The notes under the pieces: generated by a model
Told to the model about the DNA's origin: nothing
Databases searched by the model: none
The model's input: the letters and a program-made list of their open reading frames with translations, nothing else
Position numbers and translations under genes: made by a program
Assembly (NCBI RefSeq): GCF_051846915.1
Contig: NZ_JBPYCR010000014.1
Coordinates: forward strand, 1 to 64,000
Direction of reading: 5' to 3'
Source: JBPYCR01 sp051846915
GTDB lineage: Bacteria > Bacillota > Bacilli > Bacillales > Amphibacillaceae
Length of the DNA stretch: 64,000 bases
In this document: positions 17,101 through 25,512 of the stretch, piece after piece
Layout: each line of letters opens with the position of its first letter
How positions within the stretch are numbered: the first letter of the stretch is position 1

Positions 17101-18024
17101 TTATTCTAGTGGATCGTCTCCAATAATTCGCACTTCACATTCCAAATCCACACCATATTTCTCTTTTACTGTTCGCTGTACGTAGCGAATTAAAGCAATG
17201 TATTCTTCAGCAGTTGCCCCACTCTTATTAATAATAAACCCAGCATGCTTCAGTGATACTTCAGCGCCTCCAATCCCTTTCCCTTGAAGGCCGCTATCCT
17301 GAATCAACTTTCCGGCGAAATAACCCGGCGGCCGCTTAAAAACACTTCCGCATGTAGGATATTCGAGTGGCTGTTTTGATTCTCTTTTATACGTTAAATC
17401 ATCCATAACTACCTTAATTACTTCATATCGTTCGGTTTGTAAAGCAAAAGTTGCTTCCAACACAATATAGCCGTTATCGGGTATGTTACTTGTGCGATAT
17501 TCCAAATCTAACTCTTCCGCTTTCAATGTGCGCAATTGTCCTTCCCGATCAACAACTACCGTACTAACTAAAACATCTTTAATTTCGCCGCCATATGCCC
17601 CTGCGTTCATGTATAATGCGCCGCCTACCGACCCGGGTATGCCACAAGCAAATTCCAAGCCAGTCAAACGTTTATGAAGAGCTTTTTTGGACACGTCAGC
17701 AATTAATGCACCGCTTTGCGCTACTAACTGTGTGCCAGTTACTTCGATTTTATCAAGTTCTCCAAGATACATGACAATTCCGCGAATGCCTCCATCCTTA
17801 ATAATCAGATTGGAGCCATTTCCAAGCAATGTGAATGAAATATTTTCCTTGTTAGCTAGCTGTACAATTAACTGTACTTGCTCATATGTGACAGGCGTGA
17901 CGAAATAATCTGCTTTTCCTCCAAGTCTTGTGTACGTATGATTTTTTAATGGCTTATCAATGATGACATTTTCACTTGAAGTAATTTGAACAAGTCCTTC
18001 ATATATATGATCCGTTCTTCCCAC
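17101..18024 (-). CDS. murB: UDP-N-acetylenolpyruvoylglucosamine reductase
   Basis: FAD enzyme that reduces UDP-GlcNAc-enolpyruvate to UDP-MurNAc in the cytoplasm for peptidoglycan. The FAD-binding core has LLGNGSNLIIKDGGI and GLEFACGIPGSVGGALYMNAGAYGG (shown in part). The C-terminal domain has the catalytic Ser in CGSVFKRP and the Glu in LECEVRIIG. The start is uncertain. The frame is open to 18123; ATGs occur at 18054 and 18033, and a GTG at 18024 is the only start with a well-spaced site (AAAGGA, 9 nt), giving 307 residues, close to the usual length. The gene stands alone. Confidence 0.9.
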   Translation of the reverse strand: MGRTDHIYEGLVQITSSENVIIDKPLKNHTYTRLGGKADYFVTPVTYEQVQLIVQLANKENISFTLLGNGSNLIIKDGGIRGIVMYLGELDKIEVTGTQLVAQSGALIADVSKKALHKRLTGLEFACGIPGSVGGALYMNAGAYGGEIKDVLVSTVVVDREGQLRTLKAEELDLEYRTSNIPDNGYIVLEATFALQTERYEVIKVVMDDLTYKRESKQPLEYPTCGSVFKRPPGYFAGKLIQDSGLQGKGIGGAEVSLKHAGFIINKSGATAEEYIALIRYVQRTVKEKYGVDLECEVRIIGDDPLE

Positions 18025-18433
18025 CTGAATCATTCCTTTAAAATTATTCCGCATATTTATTACTATATGAATGTCTAACGTGTTAGTTGCGTACCTGAAA
18101 AAACACTCATTACCTCCCCGCAACGGACAATTGTGGCGAAATTAGATGACCGGAAGTCTCGCTTTCGCCAGGGCAGTTCATCATTTCTAAATTGTTATAT
18201 GATAATTCGATTTCCCTATAAATGCAGCCCCGTAATGCGATTAACCAAGCTTGTAAAAAAAACAGCGCATTTAATCATTATAGCATGTAGTCTACATTTA
18301 TTCCTTATCTTAACGACAGATAATCACAACATTTTTTCAAGCGAATACTCACGTGAGGCATTCAATTTTCATTAAATAAAGATGATTAATTATTTCGGTT
18401 CCCTTCTATGGAGCCAAGCATTTCTGACAAGTT
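18025..18433. other. Intergenic stretch between murB and hisK, no gene recognised
   Basis: The murB leader contains GGGGAGGTAATGAGTG, a strong ribosome-site lookalike in front of an 11-codon minus-strand frame ending just before murB. I do not call it a leader peptide. The rest shows nothing beyond AT-rich sequence. Confidence 0.35.
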
Positions 18434-19234
18434 TTAGCATTTCAGCGAATCTATTGAATGAAATTGCGGTTCCTGATTTGCAAAAGTTGCAATGTACTTA
18501 AAGCCAATATTTTTTAATAACTCTATTGTTTCTGGAAAATGAAAGCCCAATGTGGATGGTACATGTGAATCGGAGCCGAGCGTTATTATTTCTCCTCCGC
18601 ATTCTTTATATAATTTTAAAATATCAGCGCTCGGCATGGCCCCTTCCAGACCATAGCGAAACCCGGATGTATTAACCTCTATTCCTTTACCGTCATCAAT
18701 AACCACTTTGAAAATTTCACGAATGAGCTCGTGAAAATTATTATCTGAATCTAGTTTTTTATATCTTTTAACTAAATCCAAATGTCCTAAAATGCTATAC
18801 TGTTTATAATTCTTTACGCAATATAACAATTCTTCATAATATAATCGGTAAGCATCCTCGGCACTGCGATTTTCAAAAAAAGACCCATAATGCAACTCTT
18901 TTTTATCGGCTGTATGCATAGAACAAATCACGAAATCGAAAGAATGTTCTTTCATTATTGCTTCATACCGATCAAGTATATGTGGTTGAACACCGACCTC
19001 AATGCCTTTCTTTATAAGAATAGCATCTTTGTACTTCAACTGCATTTCCTTAATTTTTTTGTCGTAGGCTTTTAAATCGAACTCAAATGTAATTGATGCA
19101 TCCGGATATTCATAATCAAGATGTTCTGTAAAACAAATCTCATGCAAGCCTTGTTTAATTGCTTGTTCTATTGTTTCTTCCATTGGCGTGGAACAGTCGG
19201 CAGAAAAATCACTGTGCATATGATAATCGAACAT
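18434..19234 (-). CDS. hisK: Histidinol-phosphatase, PHP family
   Basis: Dephosphorylates histidinol phosphate, the step that HisB here cannot do because it has only the dehydratase domain. The 266-residue PHP protein has the metal motifs DYHMHSDFSADC near the N-terminus, CFTEHLD, ICSMHTADK, LGHLD, and a C-terminal GSDSHVP. Start: GGAGGC lies 7 nt before ATG 19234; an upstream in-frame start five codons earlier lies within that site. It is divergent from hisZ with about 114 bp between them, so both may share one control region. Confidence 0.88.
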   Translation of the reverse strand: MFDYHMHSDFSADCSTPMEETIEQAIKQGLHEICFTEHLDYEYPDASITFEFDLKAYDKKIKEMQLKYKDAILIKKGIEVGVQPHILDRYEAIMKEHSFDFVICSMHTADKKELHYGSFFENRSAEDAYRLYYEELLYCVKNYKQYSILGHLDLVKRYKKLDSDNNFHELIREIFKVVIDDGKGIEVNTSGFRYGLEGAMPSADILKLYKECGGEIITLGSDSHVPSTLGFHFPETIELLKNIGFKYIATFANQEPQFHSIDSLKC

Positions 19235-19285
19235 TTTATTAGCCTCCATCTATTGACTTATTTAAAAATTGTCATTAAAATAGAA

Positions 19286-19319
19286 TATAATCACATTTCG
19301 CTTTACCTAAGTAAAGCGA
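19286..19319 (+). promoter_or_regulatory. Promoter element and palindrome upstream of the his operon
   Basis: A consensus -10 TATAAT lies at 19286-19291 with only a weak -35. Directly after it TCGCTTTAC (19298-19306) and GTAAAGCGA (19311-19319) form a perfect 9-bp palindrome with a 4-nt spacer, overlapping the likely start of transcription. That position suits a repressor operator; a 5' UTR hairpin is the alternative. No T-box is present here. Confidence 0.55.
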
Positions 19320-19348
19320 TGAAGCGATGAAGCGGAAAGGACGTTTAC

Positions 19349-20590
19349 ATGCAAAATTATAACAATATAACTAATGATACTAATATAAATTTAGAGTCTT
19401 TTCAAATAAGAAAGCAATTATTAAGCAAATTAGCGAACCGTTTTTCGACTTACGGATATAGACAAATTAATACACCCACTTTTGAGCCGTATGATCTATA
19501 TGCAAATATGAACGGTACGGTAAACCATGATGAAATGATAAAAACAATTGATAACACAGGTAAAGTACTCGTACTTCGACCGGACATTACGATACCGATC
19601 ACCCAGCAGATTGCTTCAAATAACAAACAGTTAGATGAAGACCACCGATATTTTTACATTTTGGATGTTTTTCGCCAGCAGTTTGCCCAATCCGGAAGTA
19701 AAGAAAGCACGCAAGCGGGTGTCGAATACTTCGGCAATGATTCACCTGAAGCGGATGCGGAATTAATAGCCCTAGCAATTCACACATTTAACGATTTAAA
19801 CATTCCACATTTTAAAGTTGAAATAGGGCATTCGGGGTTTTTTAAACAATTAGTGAAAGAGTTGAATTTGGAATCACAAGATTTGTATGAATTGAAACAA
19901 TTGATACAGGCAAAAAACATTCCAGAAATAGGACCTTTTTTATCGCGGCTATCAGTAGAAGAACCATTAAGTCGCGCGGTTCAAGAAATTCCATTGCTGT
20001 ATGGTGAGCCCCGAGAAGTGATCGAACGCGCACAATCTATCTGGTCTAATCAAAAAATGAAGGAAAAGCTACAAAATTTGTCCGATATTTTTCAAGTGCT
20101 TGAGGATTATGGCGTCGCTGATCATCTTGTCGTTGATCTCGGATTAATTAATCATATGGATTATTATTCCGGTATTATTTTTCAAGGATTTATCGAAAAT
20201 GTCGGGAAACCCGCACTAATGGGTGGACGTTATGACCGGTTAGCCGATCAATTTGCTGCGAACATTCCCGCAATTGGATTCGCTTGTGATATTAATGCAT
20301 TATTAATTGGAACATCGGAGCAGATCAAATCTCCAAGGCTCCCCATTGATTTTAACCTTTTATATGTAAACATGCATCAAAAAGAAGCGCTCCGCACAGC
20401 CGGTCTTTTGCGCGAACAGAATTATAGCGTACTTACGTCTCCATTAACGGAAGAAAACATGCAAACGAACCATTCTACATTTACAATTATAATGGAAGAT
20501 AACAAGAAAAGAGTCTTAAAGGATGATCAGACATTCTTATTTAGTGATTCACAAGAACTGATGGAGCTTGTCGGGGGGGACTTCAAGTGA
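19349..20590 (+). CDS. hisZ: ATP phosphoribosyltransferase regulatory subunit
   Basis: 413-residue relative of histidyl-tRNA synthetase without charging activity that forms the active first enzyme of histidine synthesis with short HisG. Class II synthetase-like motifs are visible (TPTFEPYDLYANMNG, VLRPDITIPITQQIA, FRQQFAQSGS, MGGRYDRL). It lacks the complete HisRS motif set and C-terminal anticodon domain. GGAAAGG precedes the start. It overlaps hisG by 4 bp and opens the operon. Confidence 0.9.
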   Translation: MQNYNNITNDTNINLESFQIRKQLLSKLANRFSTYGYRQINTPTFEPYDLYANMNGTVNHDEMIKTIDNTGKVLVLRPDITIPITQQIASNNKQLDEDHRYFYILDVFRQQFAQSGSKESTQAGVEYFGNDSPEADAELIALAIHTFNDLNIPHFKVEIGHSGFFKQLVKELNLESQDLYELKQLIQAKNIPEIGPFLSRLSVEEPLSRAVQEIPLLYGEPREVIERAQSIWSNQKMKEKLQNLSDIFQVLEDYGVADHLVVDLGLINHMDYYSGIIFQGFIENVGKPALMGGRYDRLADQFAANIPAIGFACDINALLIGTSEQIKSPRLPIDFNLLYVNMHQKEALRTAGLLREQNYSVLTSPLTEENMQTNHSTFTIIMEDNKKRVLKDDQTFLFSDSQELMELVGGDFK

Positions 20591-21207
20591 TTACACTTGC
20601 ACTAGCAAAAGGTCGAACTGCAAAAGATACTATTGAATTATTGGAAAAAGCATCAATTACTTTTCCCAACTTCCATGCAAAAAGCAGGAAGCTTGTTTTT
20701 TACAACGAGAGTAAAACAATAAAATTAATTTTCGTTAAAGCTGTTGATGTGACAACGTATGTGGAAAAAGGTGCAGCTGATATTGGCATTGTCGGAAAGG
20801 ACAATTTACTTGAAGCGCAAGCGGATATCTACGAACTGCTCGATCTAAAGATTGGCAAATGTAAATTTGCAGTTGCTAGTCTAGAAAATGACGCTCTAAA
20901 ACAAGCGTCTACTTTGACAGTAGCTTCAAAATATCCAACAGTTGCGAGAAACTTTTTTAAACGAAAAGGGATAGCGATCGAAGCGATTAAATTAAATGGT
21001 TCGGTAGAATTAGCTCCGCTGATCGGCATGGCCGATGTCATCGTCGATATTGTGGAAACCGGAACTACGTTAAAAGAAAATGGCCTCGCAGTTATTGAAG
21101 ACATTGAAGAGATCAGCACCCGTGTTGTTGTAAATAAAGCTAGCTTTGCAACGAAAACACAAAGCATTCAACAGATTATTAATCAATTAAAAGCGATCTT
21201 GGAGTGA
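20587..21207 (+). CDS. hisG: ATP phosphoribosyltransferase catalytic subunit, short form
   Basis: Joins ATP and PRPP to phosphoribosyl-ATP. At 206 residues it is the short form that requires HisZ, which is encoded just upstream. Motifs: ALAKGRTAKDTIELLE, DIGIVGKDNLLEA and the PRPP loop region DIVETGTTLKENGL. The start codon GTG overlaps the hisZ stop region. Confidence 0.93.
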   Translation: MITLALAKGRTAKDTIELLEKASITFPNFHAKSRKLVFYNESKTIKLIFVKAVDVTTYVEKGAADIGIVGKDNLLEAQADIYELLDLKIGKCKFAVASLENDALKQASTLTVASKYPTVARNFFKRKGIAIEAIKLNGSVELAPLIGMADVIVDIVETGTTLKENGLAVIEDIEEISTRVVVNKASFATKTQSIQQIINQLKAILE

Positions 21208-21212
21208 TTGTA

Positions 21213-22481
21213 ATGAAAATCATCACCTATAACCAATATCAAAATCAGGTCACGACGGAAAACGATGCATTAACCCAATCGATTGACGATACTGTATTGG
21301 AAATTATTAATCACGTACGCAAGACAGGCGACAAAGCATTATTTCACTATGCAAAAACTCTCGATCATGTCGACCTGGATCAATTGCTCGTAACTAAAGA
21401 AGAATTTCTAGAAGCAGAAAACCAAGTTGACAAATCATTTATAGCTGCTTTAACTGAGGCAAAGGAAAATATTACTTTTTTTCACGAAGCCCAAAAAGAA
21501 AATTCGTGGTTTGTACATAAAGATAACGGCATTATGCTCGGACAACAGATCACACCAATGGATAAAGTCGGCATTTACGTACCCGGCGGAAAAGCTGCTT
21601 ACCCATCAACCGTGTTAATGAACTCCATTCCTGCCAAAATAGCGGGTGTACCTTCGATTGCAATGACTACACCTCCACAGGCAAACGGAAAAATAAATCC
21701 GCACGTGCTTGTGGCCGCCTCGTTAGCTGGAATTGATCGGGTATATAAAATCGGGGGTGCTCAAGCAATTGCCGCTCTCGCTTACGGCACGGAGTCGGTT
21801 GCTAAAGTAGACAAAATTGTCGGCCCTGGAAACGCCTATGTTGCTCGGGCAAAAAAATGGGTGTTCGGTGATGTTGCAATTGATATGATTGCCGGACCAA
21901 GTGAAATTTGTGTGGTTGCAGATGAATCTGCGAATGCCCACTATATTGCTGCTGACCTGCTCTCCCAGGCTGAGCATGATGAACAAGCAACCGCGATTTG
22001 CATTACGACTAGTCCTGCACTAGCTGAAAAAGTAAAAGATGAAGTGGAAAAACAAATGAACATGCTCGAACGAAAAGAAATTATACAAGCTTCGATCAAC
22101 CAAAACGGTCGTATTATTATTGCAGATTCATTGGAAGAGGCATTTCAACTCGTAAATGAACTTGCTCCGGAGCATTTACAATTAATGATTCAACAAGCAA
22201 CTGATTACCTATCTTATGTGCGTCATGCCGGTGCTATTTTTCTAGGGCATTATTCCCCGGAGCCATTGGGCGATTATTTGGCAGGCCCGAACCATACACT
22301 TCCAACTAGTGGAACGGCAAAATTTGCTTCACCTTTAGGCGTTTATGATTTCACGAAAAAATCAAGCATCATCAACTACTCTAAAGAAGCTTTGCTAGAT
22401 GCATCAGAGAGCATTGTGACACTTGCTGAAATGGAAGGCTTAACCGCCCACGCCAATTCGATTAAGGTCAGGAAAAAATAG
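21213..22481 (+). CDS. hisD: Histidinol dehydrogenase
   Basis: Zinc enzyme that oxidises histidinol to histidine in two NAD-linked steps. It has 422 residues from ATG 21213, chosen because TTGGAGTGA lies 5-8 nt upstream and a GTG three codons earlier overlaps hisG. Motifs: VGIYVPGGKAAYPSTVLMN, KIVGPGNAYVARAK, IDMIAGPSEI, DLLSQAEHDE, APEHLQL and GPNHTLPT, including zinc and catalytic His/Glu residues. Confidence 0.95.
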   Translation: MKIITYNQYQNQVTTENDALTQSIDDTVLEIINHVRKTGDKALFHYAKTLDHVDLDQLLVTKEEFLEAENQVDKSFIAALTEAKENITFFHEAQKENSWFVHKDNGIMLGQQITPMDKVGIYVPGGKAAYPSTVLMNSIPAKIAGVPSIAMTTPPQANGKINPHVLVAASLAGIDRVYKIGGAQAIAALAYGTESVAKVDKIVGPGNAYVARAKKWVFGDVAIDMIAGPSEICVVADESANAHYIAADLLSQAEHDEQATAICITTSPALAEKVKDEVEKQMNMLERKEIIQASINQNGRIIIADSLEEAFQLVNELAPEHLQLMIQQATDYLSYVRHAGAIFLGHYSPEPLGDYLAGPNHTLPTSGTAKFASPLGVYDFTKKSSIINYSKEALLDASESIVTLAEMEGLTAHANSIKVRKK

Positions 22482-22518
22482 GGAGATAATTTAATCTAAA
22501 AAGAAGGGATGATGTAAT

Positions 22519-23106
22519 TTGCGCGAACATCAAATAGCTAGAGAAACTGCAGAAACAGCGATAAAACTTGATTTATTAATTGATGGTGAAGGAAAGGCTA
22601 ACATTAAAACGGGAGTCGGATTCTTTGACCATATGCTCGTTTTGTTAGCTGGGCACGGCTTGTTTGACCTTACCGTTCAATGCGACGGCGATCTGGTAGT
22701 GGACCAACATCACACAGTTGAAGATGTGGGTATTGCGCTCGGTCAGGCTTTTAGCGAGAGCATCGGCTCCAAAGAAGGGATCAACCGCTACGCCACAGTG
22801 ACCGTTCCTATGGATGAGGCTCTATCGACTGTTTCGGTTGATATTAGCGGCAGACCTTATCTCGTTTATCATGTAGAAGGGTTGAAGAATAAAGCAGGTT
22901 CGTTTGACACGGAGCTGGTGGAGGAATTTTTTCAAGCATTCGCCAGTCACGCTAAAATTACCCTACATATAAATTTAGCTTATGGCAGGAACACGCACCA
23001 TATGATTGAATCGATTTTCAAAGCATTTGGCCGAGCGCTTGATACAGCGAGCAGCATAAATCCGCGCGTTAAAGGAGTTCCTTCAACAAAAGGAGTGCTC
23101 GAATAG
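22519..23106 (+). CDS. hisB: Imidazoleglycerol-phosphate dehydratase
   Basis: Dehydrates imidazole glycerol phosphate. The 195-residue product is the monofunctional form, with metal motifs FFDHML, DQHHTVED, and FASHAKITLH and GRNTHHMIESIFKAFGRAL. The start is TTG with GAAGGGATGA upstream; two nearby ATGs are out of frame. hisH normally comes next, but here a tandem repeat follows. Confidence 0.94.
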   Translation: MREHQIARETAETAIKLDLLIDGEGKANIKTGVGFFDHMLVLLAGHGLFDLTVQCDGDLVVDQHHTVEDVGIALGQAFSESIGSKEGINRYATVTVPMDEALSTVSVDISGRPYLVYHVEGLKNKAGSFDTELVEEFFQAFASHAKITLHINLAYGRNTHHMIESIFKAFGRALDTASSINPRVKGVPSTKGVLE

Positions 23107-23127
23107 TAAGATTCTATGCTGCAATTG

Positions 23128-23329
23128 GATGAGTGTCGTTTTCTGACGAGTGGTATTGATTGTTTGACGAGCGTTGCTCCATCATTGACGCGCGTTACTT
23201 GGTGCTTGATGCGCGGTGCTCGGTGTCTGACGCACGATGCTCCATCCTTGACGCGCGTTCCTCGGTACCTGTCGCGCGTTTCTCGGCTTTCACGAGCGTT
23301 CCCTTCCTCATGACGAGCGGGGCTGATCG
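23128..23329. repeat. Degenerate 21-bp tandem repeat between hisB and hisA
   Basis: About ten units with start points near 23128, 23145, 23166, 23187, 23208, 23229, 23250, 23271, 23291 and 23312, nearly all exactly 21 bp apart. The rough consensus is GACGCGCGTTGCTCGGTGCTT. The block is GC-richer than its surroundings. Because 21 is divisible by three, two plus-strand frames stay open and would give 7-residue repeats, but neither has a good ribosome site, so I do not call a gene. It fills the place where hisH usually lies. Confidence 0.85.
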
Positions 23330-23398
23330 TTTAAGAAGAAATTTCTATTAAGCAATCTAGCAACAATTTTTTACAAAATATTTTTTACGGAGTTGACA

Positions 23399-24109
23399 AT
23401 GATGATTATTTTTCCGGCAATCGATATTCGAAATGGAAAATGTGTTCGTCTTATTCAGGGCGATTATAACCAAGAAAAGGTGTACAATGACTCCCCTGTT
23501 GATACTGCGAAAACGTGGGAAGAAAAAGGCGCTAATTATATTCATATCGTGGATCTAGATGGAGCTAAGACTGGAGACTCCATTAATAAATCGATTATAA
23601 AAGATATCGCCAATGCAACAACTATTCCCGTTCAAGTAGGTGGCGGGATTCGTTCAATGGAAATTATTGACTATTACTTAACGAGTGGGGTCGATCGTGT
23701 CATTATTGGCACAGCAGCAATTCAAAATAAGGCATTTCTCCAGGCAGCTGTCGAAAAATATAAAGAAAAGATTGCTGTTTCCATCGATGCACGAGGTGGT
23801 TATGTTGCGACTGATGGCTGGACAGACACAAGTACAGTGAAGGCACTTGATTTAATAAAAGAACTGGAAACCATAGGTGTTCACACTATTGTTTATACCG
23901 ATATCTTAAAAGATGGGATGCTGCAAGGTCCTAATTTAGACGAACAACAGATGGTAAACGAAGCCACTTCGATGAATGTTATTGCTTCCGGTGGTGTTAC
24001 TACTAAAAATGATATTAATAATTTACAAGCTTTAAATATGTATGGGACGATTATCGGTAAAGCACTGTATGACGGAAAATTAAATTTCGAATCGATTATG
24101 GAGGGATAA
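23399..24109 (+). CDS. hisA: Phosphoribosyl-formimino-AICAR-phosphate isomerase
   Basis: TIM-barrel isomerase of the fourth histidine step, 236 residues. The N-terminal half begins IIFPAIDIRNGKCVRL with the catalytic Asp, the second half has YTDILKDGMLQGPN, and phosphate-binding VGGGIRSME and ASGGV are present. Start ATG 23399 follows ACGGAG by 6 nt. The leader between the repeat block and this start has no obvious terminator, so the operon probably continues through. Confidence 0.94.
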   Translation: MMIIFPAIDIRNGKCVRLIQGDYNQEKVYNDSPVDTAKTWEEKGANYIHIVDLDGAKTGDSINKSIIKDIANATTIPVQVGGGIRSMEIIDYYLTSGVDRVIIGTAAIQNKAFLQAAVEKYKEKIAVSIDARGGYVATDGWTDTSTVKALDLIKELETIGVHTIVYTDILKDGMLQGPNLDEQQMVNEATSMNVIASGGVTTKNDINNLQALNMYGTIIGKALYDGKLNFESIMEG

Positions 24110-24112
24110 CGA

Positions 24113-24868
24113 ATGACAATAAAACGAATTATACCTTGCTTAGACATAGACAAAGGACGAGTAGTTAAAGGACAAAAATTCCAAAACATGCAGGATGTTG
24201 ATGATCCGGTAACACTTGCAAAACAATATGATCTCGATTTTGCTGATGAATTATTTATGCTAGATATTACCCGGGAAGAGCGAGCAACTTTCCTTGATCT
24301 TGTTAAACAAGTGGCAAATGAAATATCCATTCCACTCACAGTTGGCGGCGGAATACGTTCACTGGAAGATATCGATGAAGTCTTGCAAGCTGGCGCCCAT
24401 AAAATATCCATTACAAGTGCTGCTATTGAAGATCCGGAGTTGCTGCAAAAGGCAGTTGAAAAATACGGAAGTGAGCGTATTGCCCTAGCAATTGACGCTA
24501 AAAAAGTCGGTGAAAACAAATGGAACGCTTTTACGAAAGGCGGACGTAACGACTCTGGTTTAGATGCAATCGAATGGGCAATGCAAGGTGAAAAGTTCGG
24601 CGTATCAGAAATTCTCGTAAATTCCATTGACGCAGATGGTGAAAAGTCAGGTTTTGACATTGCATTGAACAAGGCGATGGCAGATGCAGTAAACATTCCG
24701 ATCATCGCAAGCGGTGGTGCCGGTGAGCTTGATCATTTTCGCGAAGTATTAACCGATGGAAATGCAGATGCAGCATTGGCAGCCTCTGTATTTCACTATG
24801 AGGAAATTATTATATCCGACTTAAAAGAATATTTATTAAACTTCGATATCCCGGTAGGTGAAATTTAA
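24113..24868 (+). CDS. hisF: Imidazole glycerol phosphate synthase cyclase subunit
   Basis: Cyclase of 251 residues, with RIIPCLDIDKGRVVKG (catalytic Asp), VGGGIRSLEDID, ALAIDAKKVG (second Asp) and ASGGAGELDHF. HisF normally takes ammonia from the glutaminase subunit HisH, but no hisH is present in this operon. No glutaminase domain is fused here. HisF enzymes can use free ammonia poorly, which raises the question of where HisH is. Confidence 0.95.
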   Translation: MTIKRIIPCLDIDKGRVVKGQKFQNMQDVDDPVTLAKQYDLDFADELFMLDITREERATFLDLVKQVANEISIPLTVGGGIRSLEDIDEVLQAGAHKISITSAAIEDPELLQKAVEKYGSERIALAIDAKKVGENKWNAFTKGGRNDSGLDAIEWAMQGEKFGVSEILVNSIDADGEKSGFDIALNKAMADAVNIPIIASGGAGELDHFREVLTDGNADAALAASVFHYEEIIISDLKEYLLNFDIPVGEI

Positions 24869-25512
24869 TGGCGTCAGTAAACATTTCAGAGTTAGCTTTT
24901 GATGAGAACGGCCTTATTCCCGCCATCGTTCAAGACGACACAACTGGTAAAGTCCTTATGCTTGCGTATATGAATGAAGAGGCCTTACAAAAAACAATGG
25001 ATACAAAAGAAACGTGGTTTTACAGCCGGTCTCGAGAAGAGCTATGGAACAAAGGAGCTACTTCCGGAAACAAACAAACGGTAAAAAGTTTATCCTCTGA
25101 TTGCGACAGTGATGCATTACTAGTTTCTGTTGAACCAGCAGGACCTGCATGTCACACAGGCGAATTTTCCTGTTTCTTTAATACAATGTTTACAGCAAAA
25201 GATGACTTCCGTGAAGTTGTTCATGACATTATCCGTATTATTCAGGAGCGCAAAGAAAATCCGGTGGACGGTTCCTATACGACTTATCTTTTCCGGGAAG
25301 GCATTGATAAAGTACTTAAAAAAGTTGGTGAAGAAACGAGCGAAGTCATTATCGGAGCAAAAAATAATGATAAAGATGAAATAAAGTGGGAAATTTCCGA
25401 CCTAATCTACCACACACTCGTTTTAATGAATATGACGGATGTCTCTATATCCGACATTAAAGAAGAATTATATCAAAGGCACATTCAAAAAAAGGAAGAA
25501 ACGAATGAGTAA
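24868..25512 (+). CDS. hisI: Phosphoribosyl-AMP cyclohydrolase / phosphoribosyl-ATP pyrophosphatase
   Basis: Bifunctional HisIE of 214 residues catalysing the second and third steps. The N-terminal cyclohydrolase domain (about 1-115) has WFYSRSREELWNKGATSGN, DCDSDALL and GPACHTGEFSCF with zinc and magnesium ligands. The C-terminal pyrophosphatase (about 120-214) has SYTTYLFREG, KKVGEETSEVIIGAK and EISDLIYH. The start overlaps the hisF stop by one base and the end overlaps hisC by 8 bp. Confidence 0.94.
   Translation: MASVNISELAFDENGLIPAIVQDDTTGKVLMLAYMNEEALQKTMDTKETWFYSRSREELWNKGATSGNKQTVKSLSSDCDSDALLVSVEPAGPACHTGEFSCFFNTMFTAKDDFREVVHDIIRIIQERKENPVDGSYTTYLFREGIDKVLKKVGEETSEVIIGAKNNDKDEIKWEISDLIYHTLVLMNMTDVSISDIKEELYQRHIQKKEETNE

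Noticed and set aside
18070..18120. Leader peptide gene upstream of murB
   Set aside because: The GGGGAGG-to-ATG distance is only two bases and the peptide is 11 codons with no regulatory codon pattern.
23116..23313. 65-codon plus-strand gene across the tandem repeat
   Set aside because: A second frame is equally open because the period is divisible by three; no ribosome site precedes either start; composition follows the repeat.
23128..23329. CRISPR array
   Set aside because: Units follow one another directly with no spacers, they are degenerate, and no cas gene is near; it is a tandem repeat.
23893..24705. 270-codon minus-strand ORF
   Set aside because: Shadow frame over hisA and hisF; Ser-rich product with no domain and no ribosome site.
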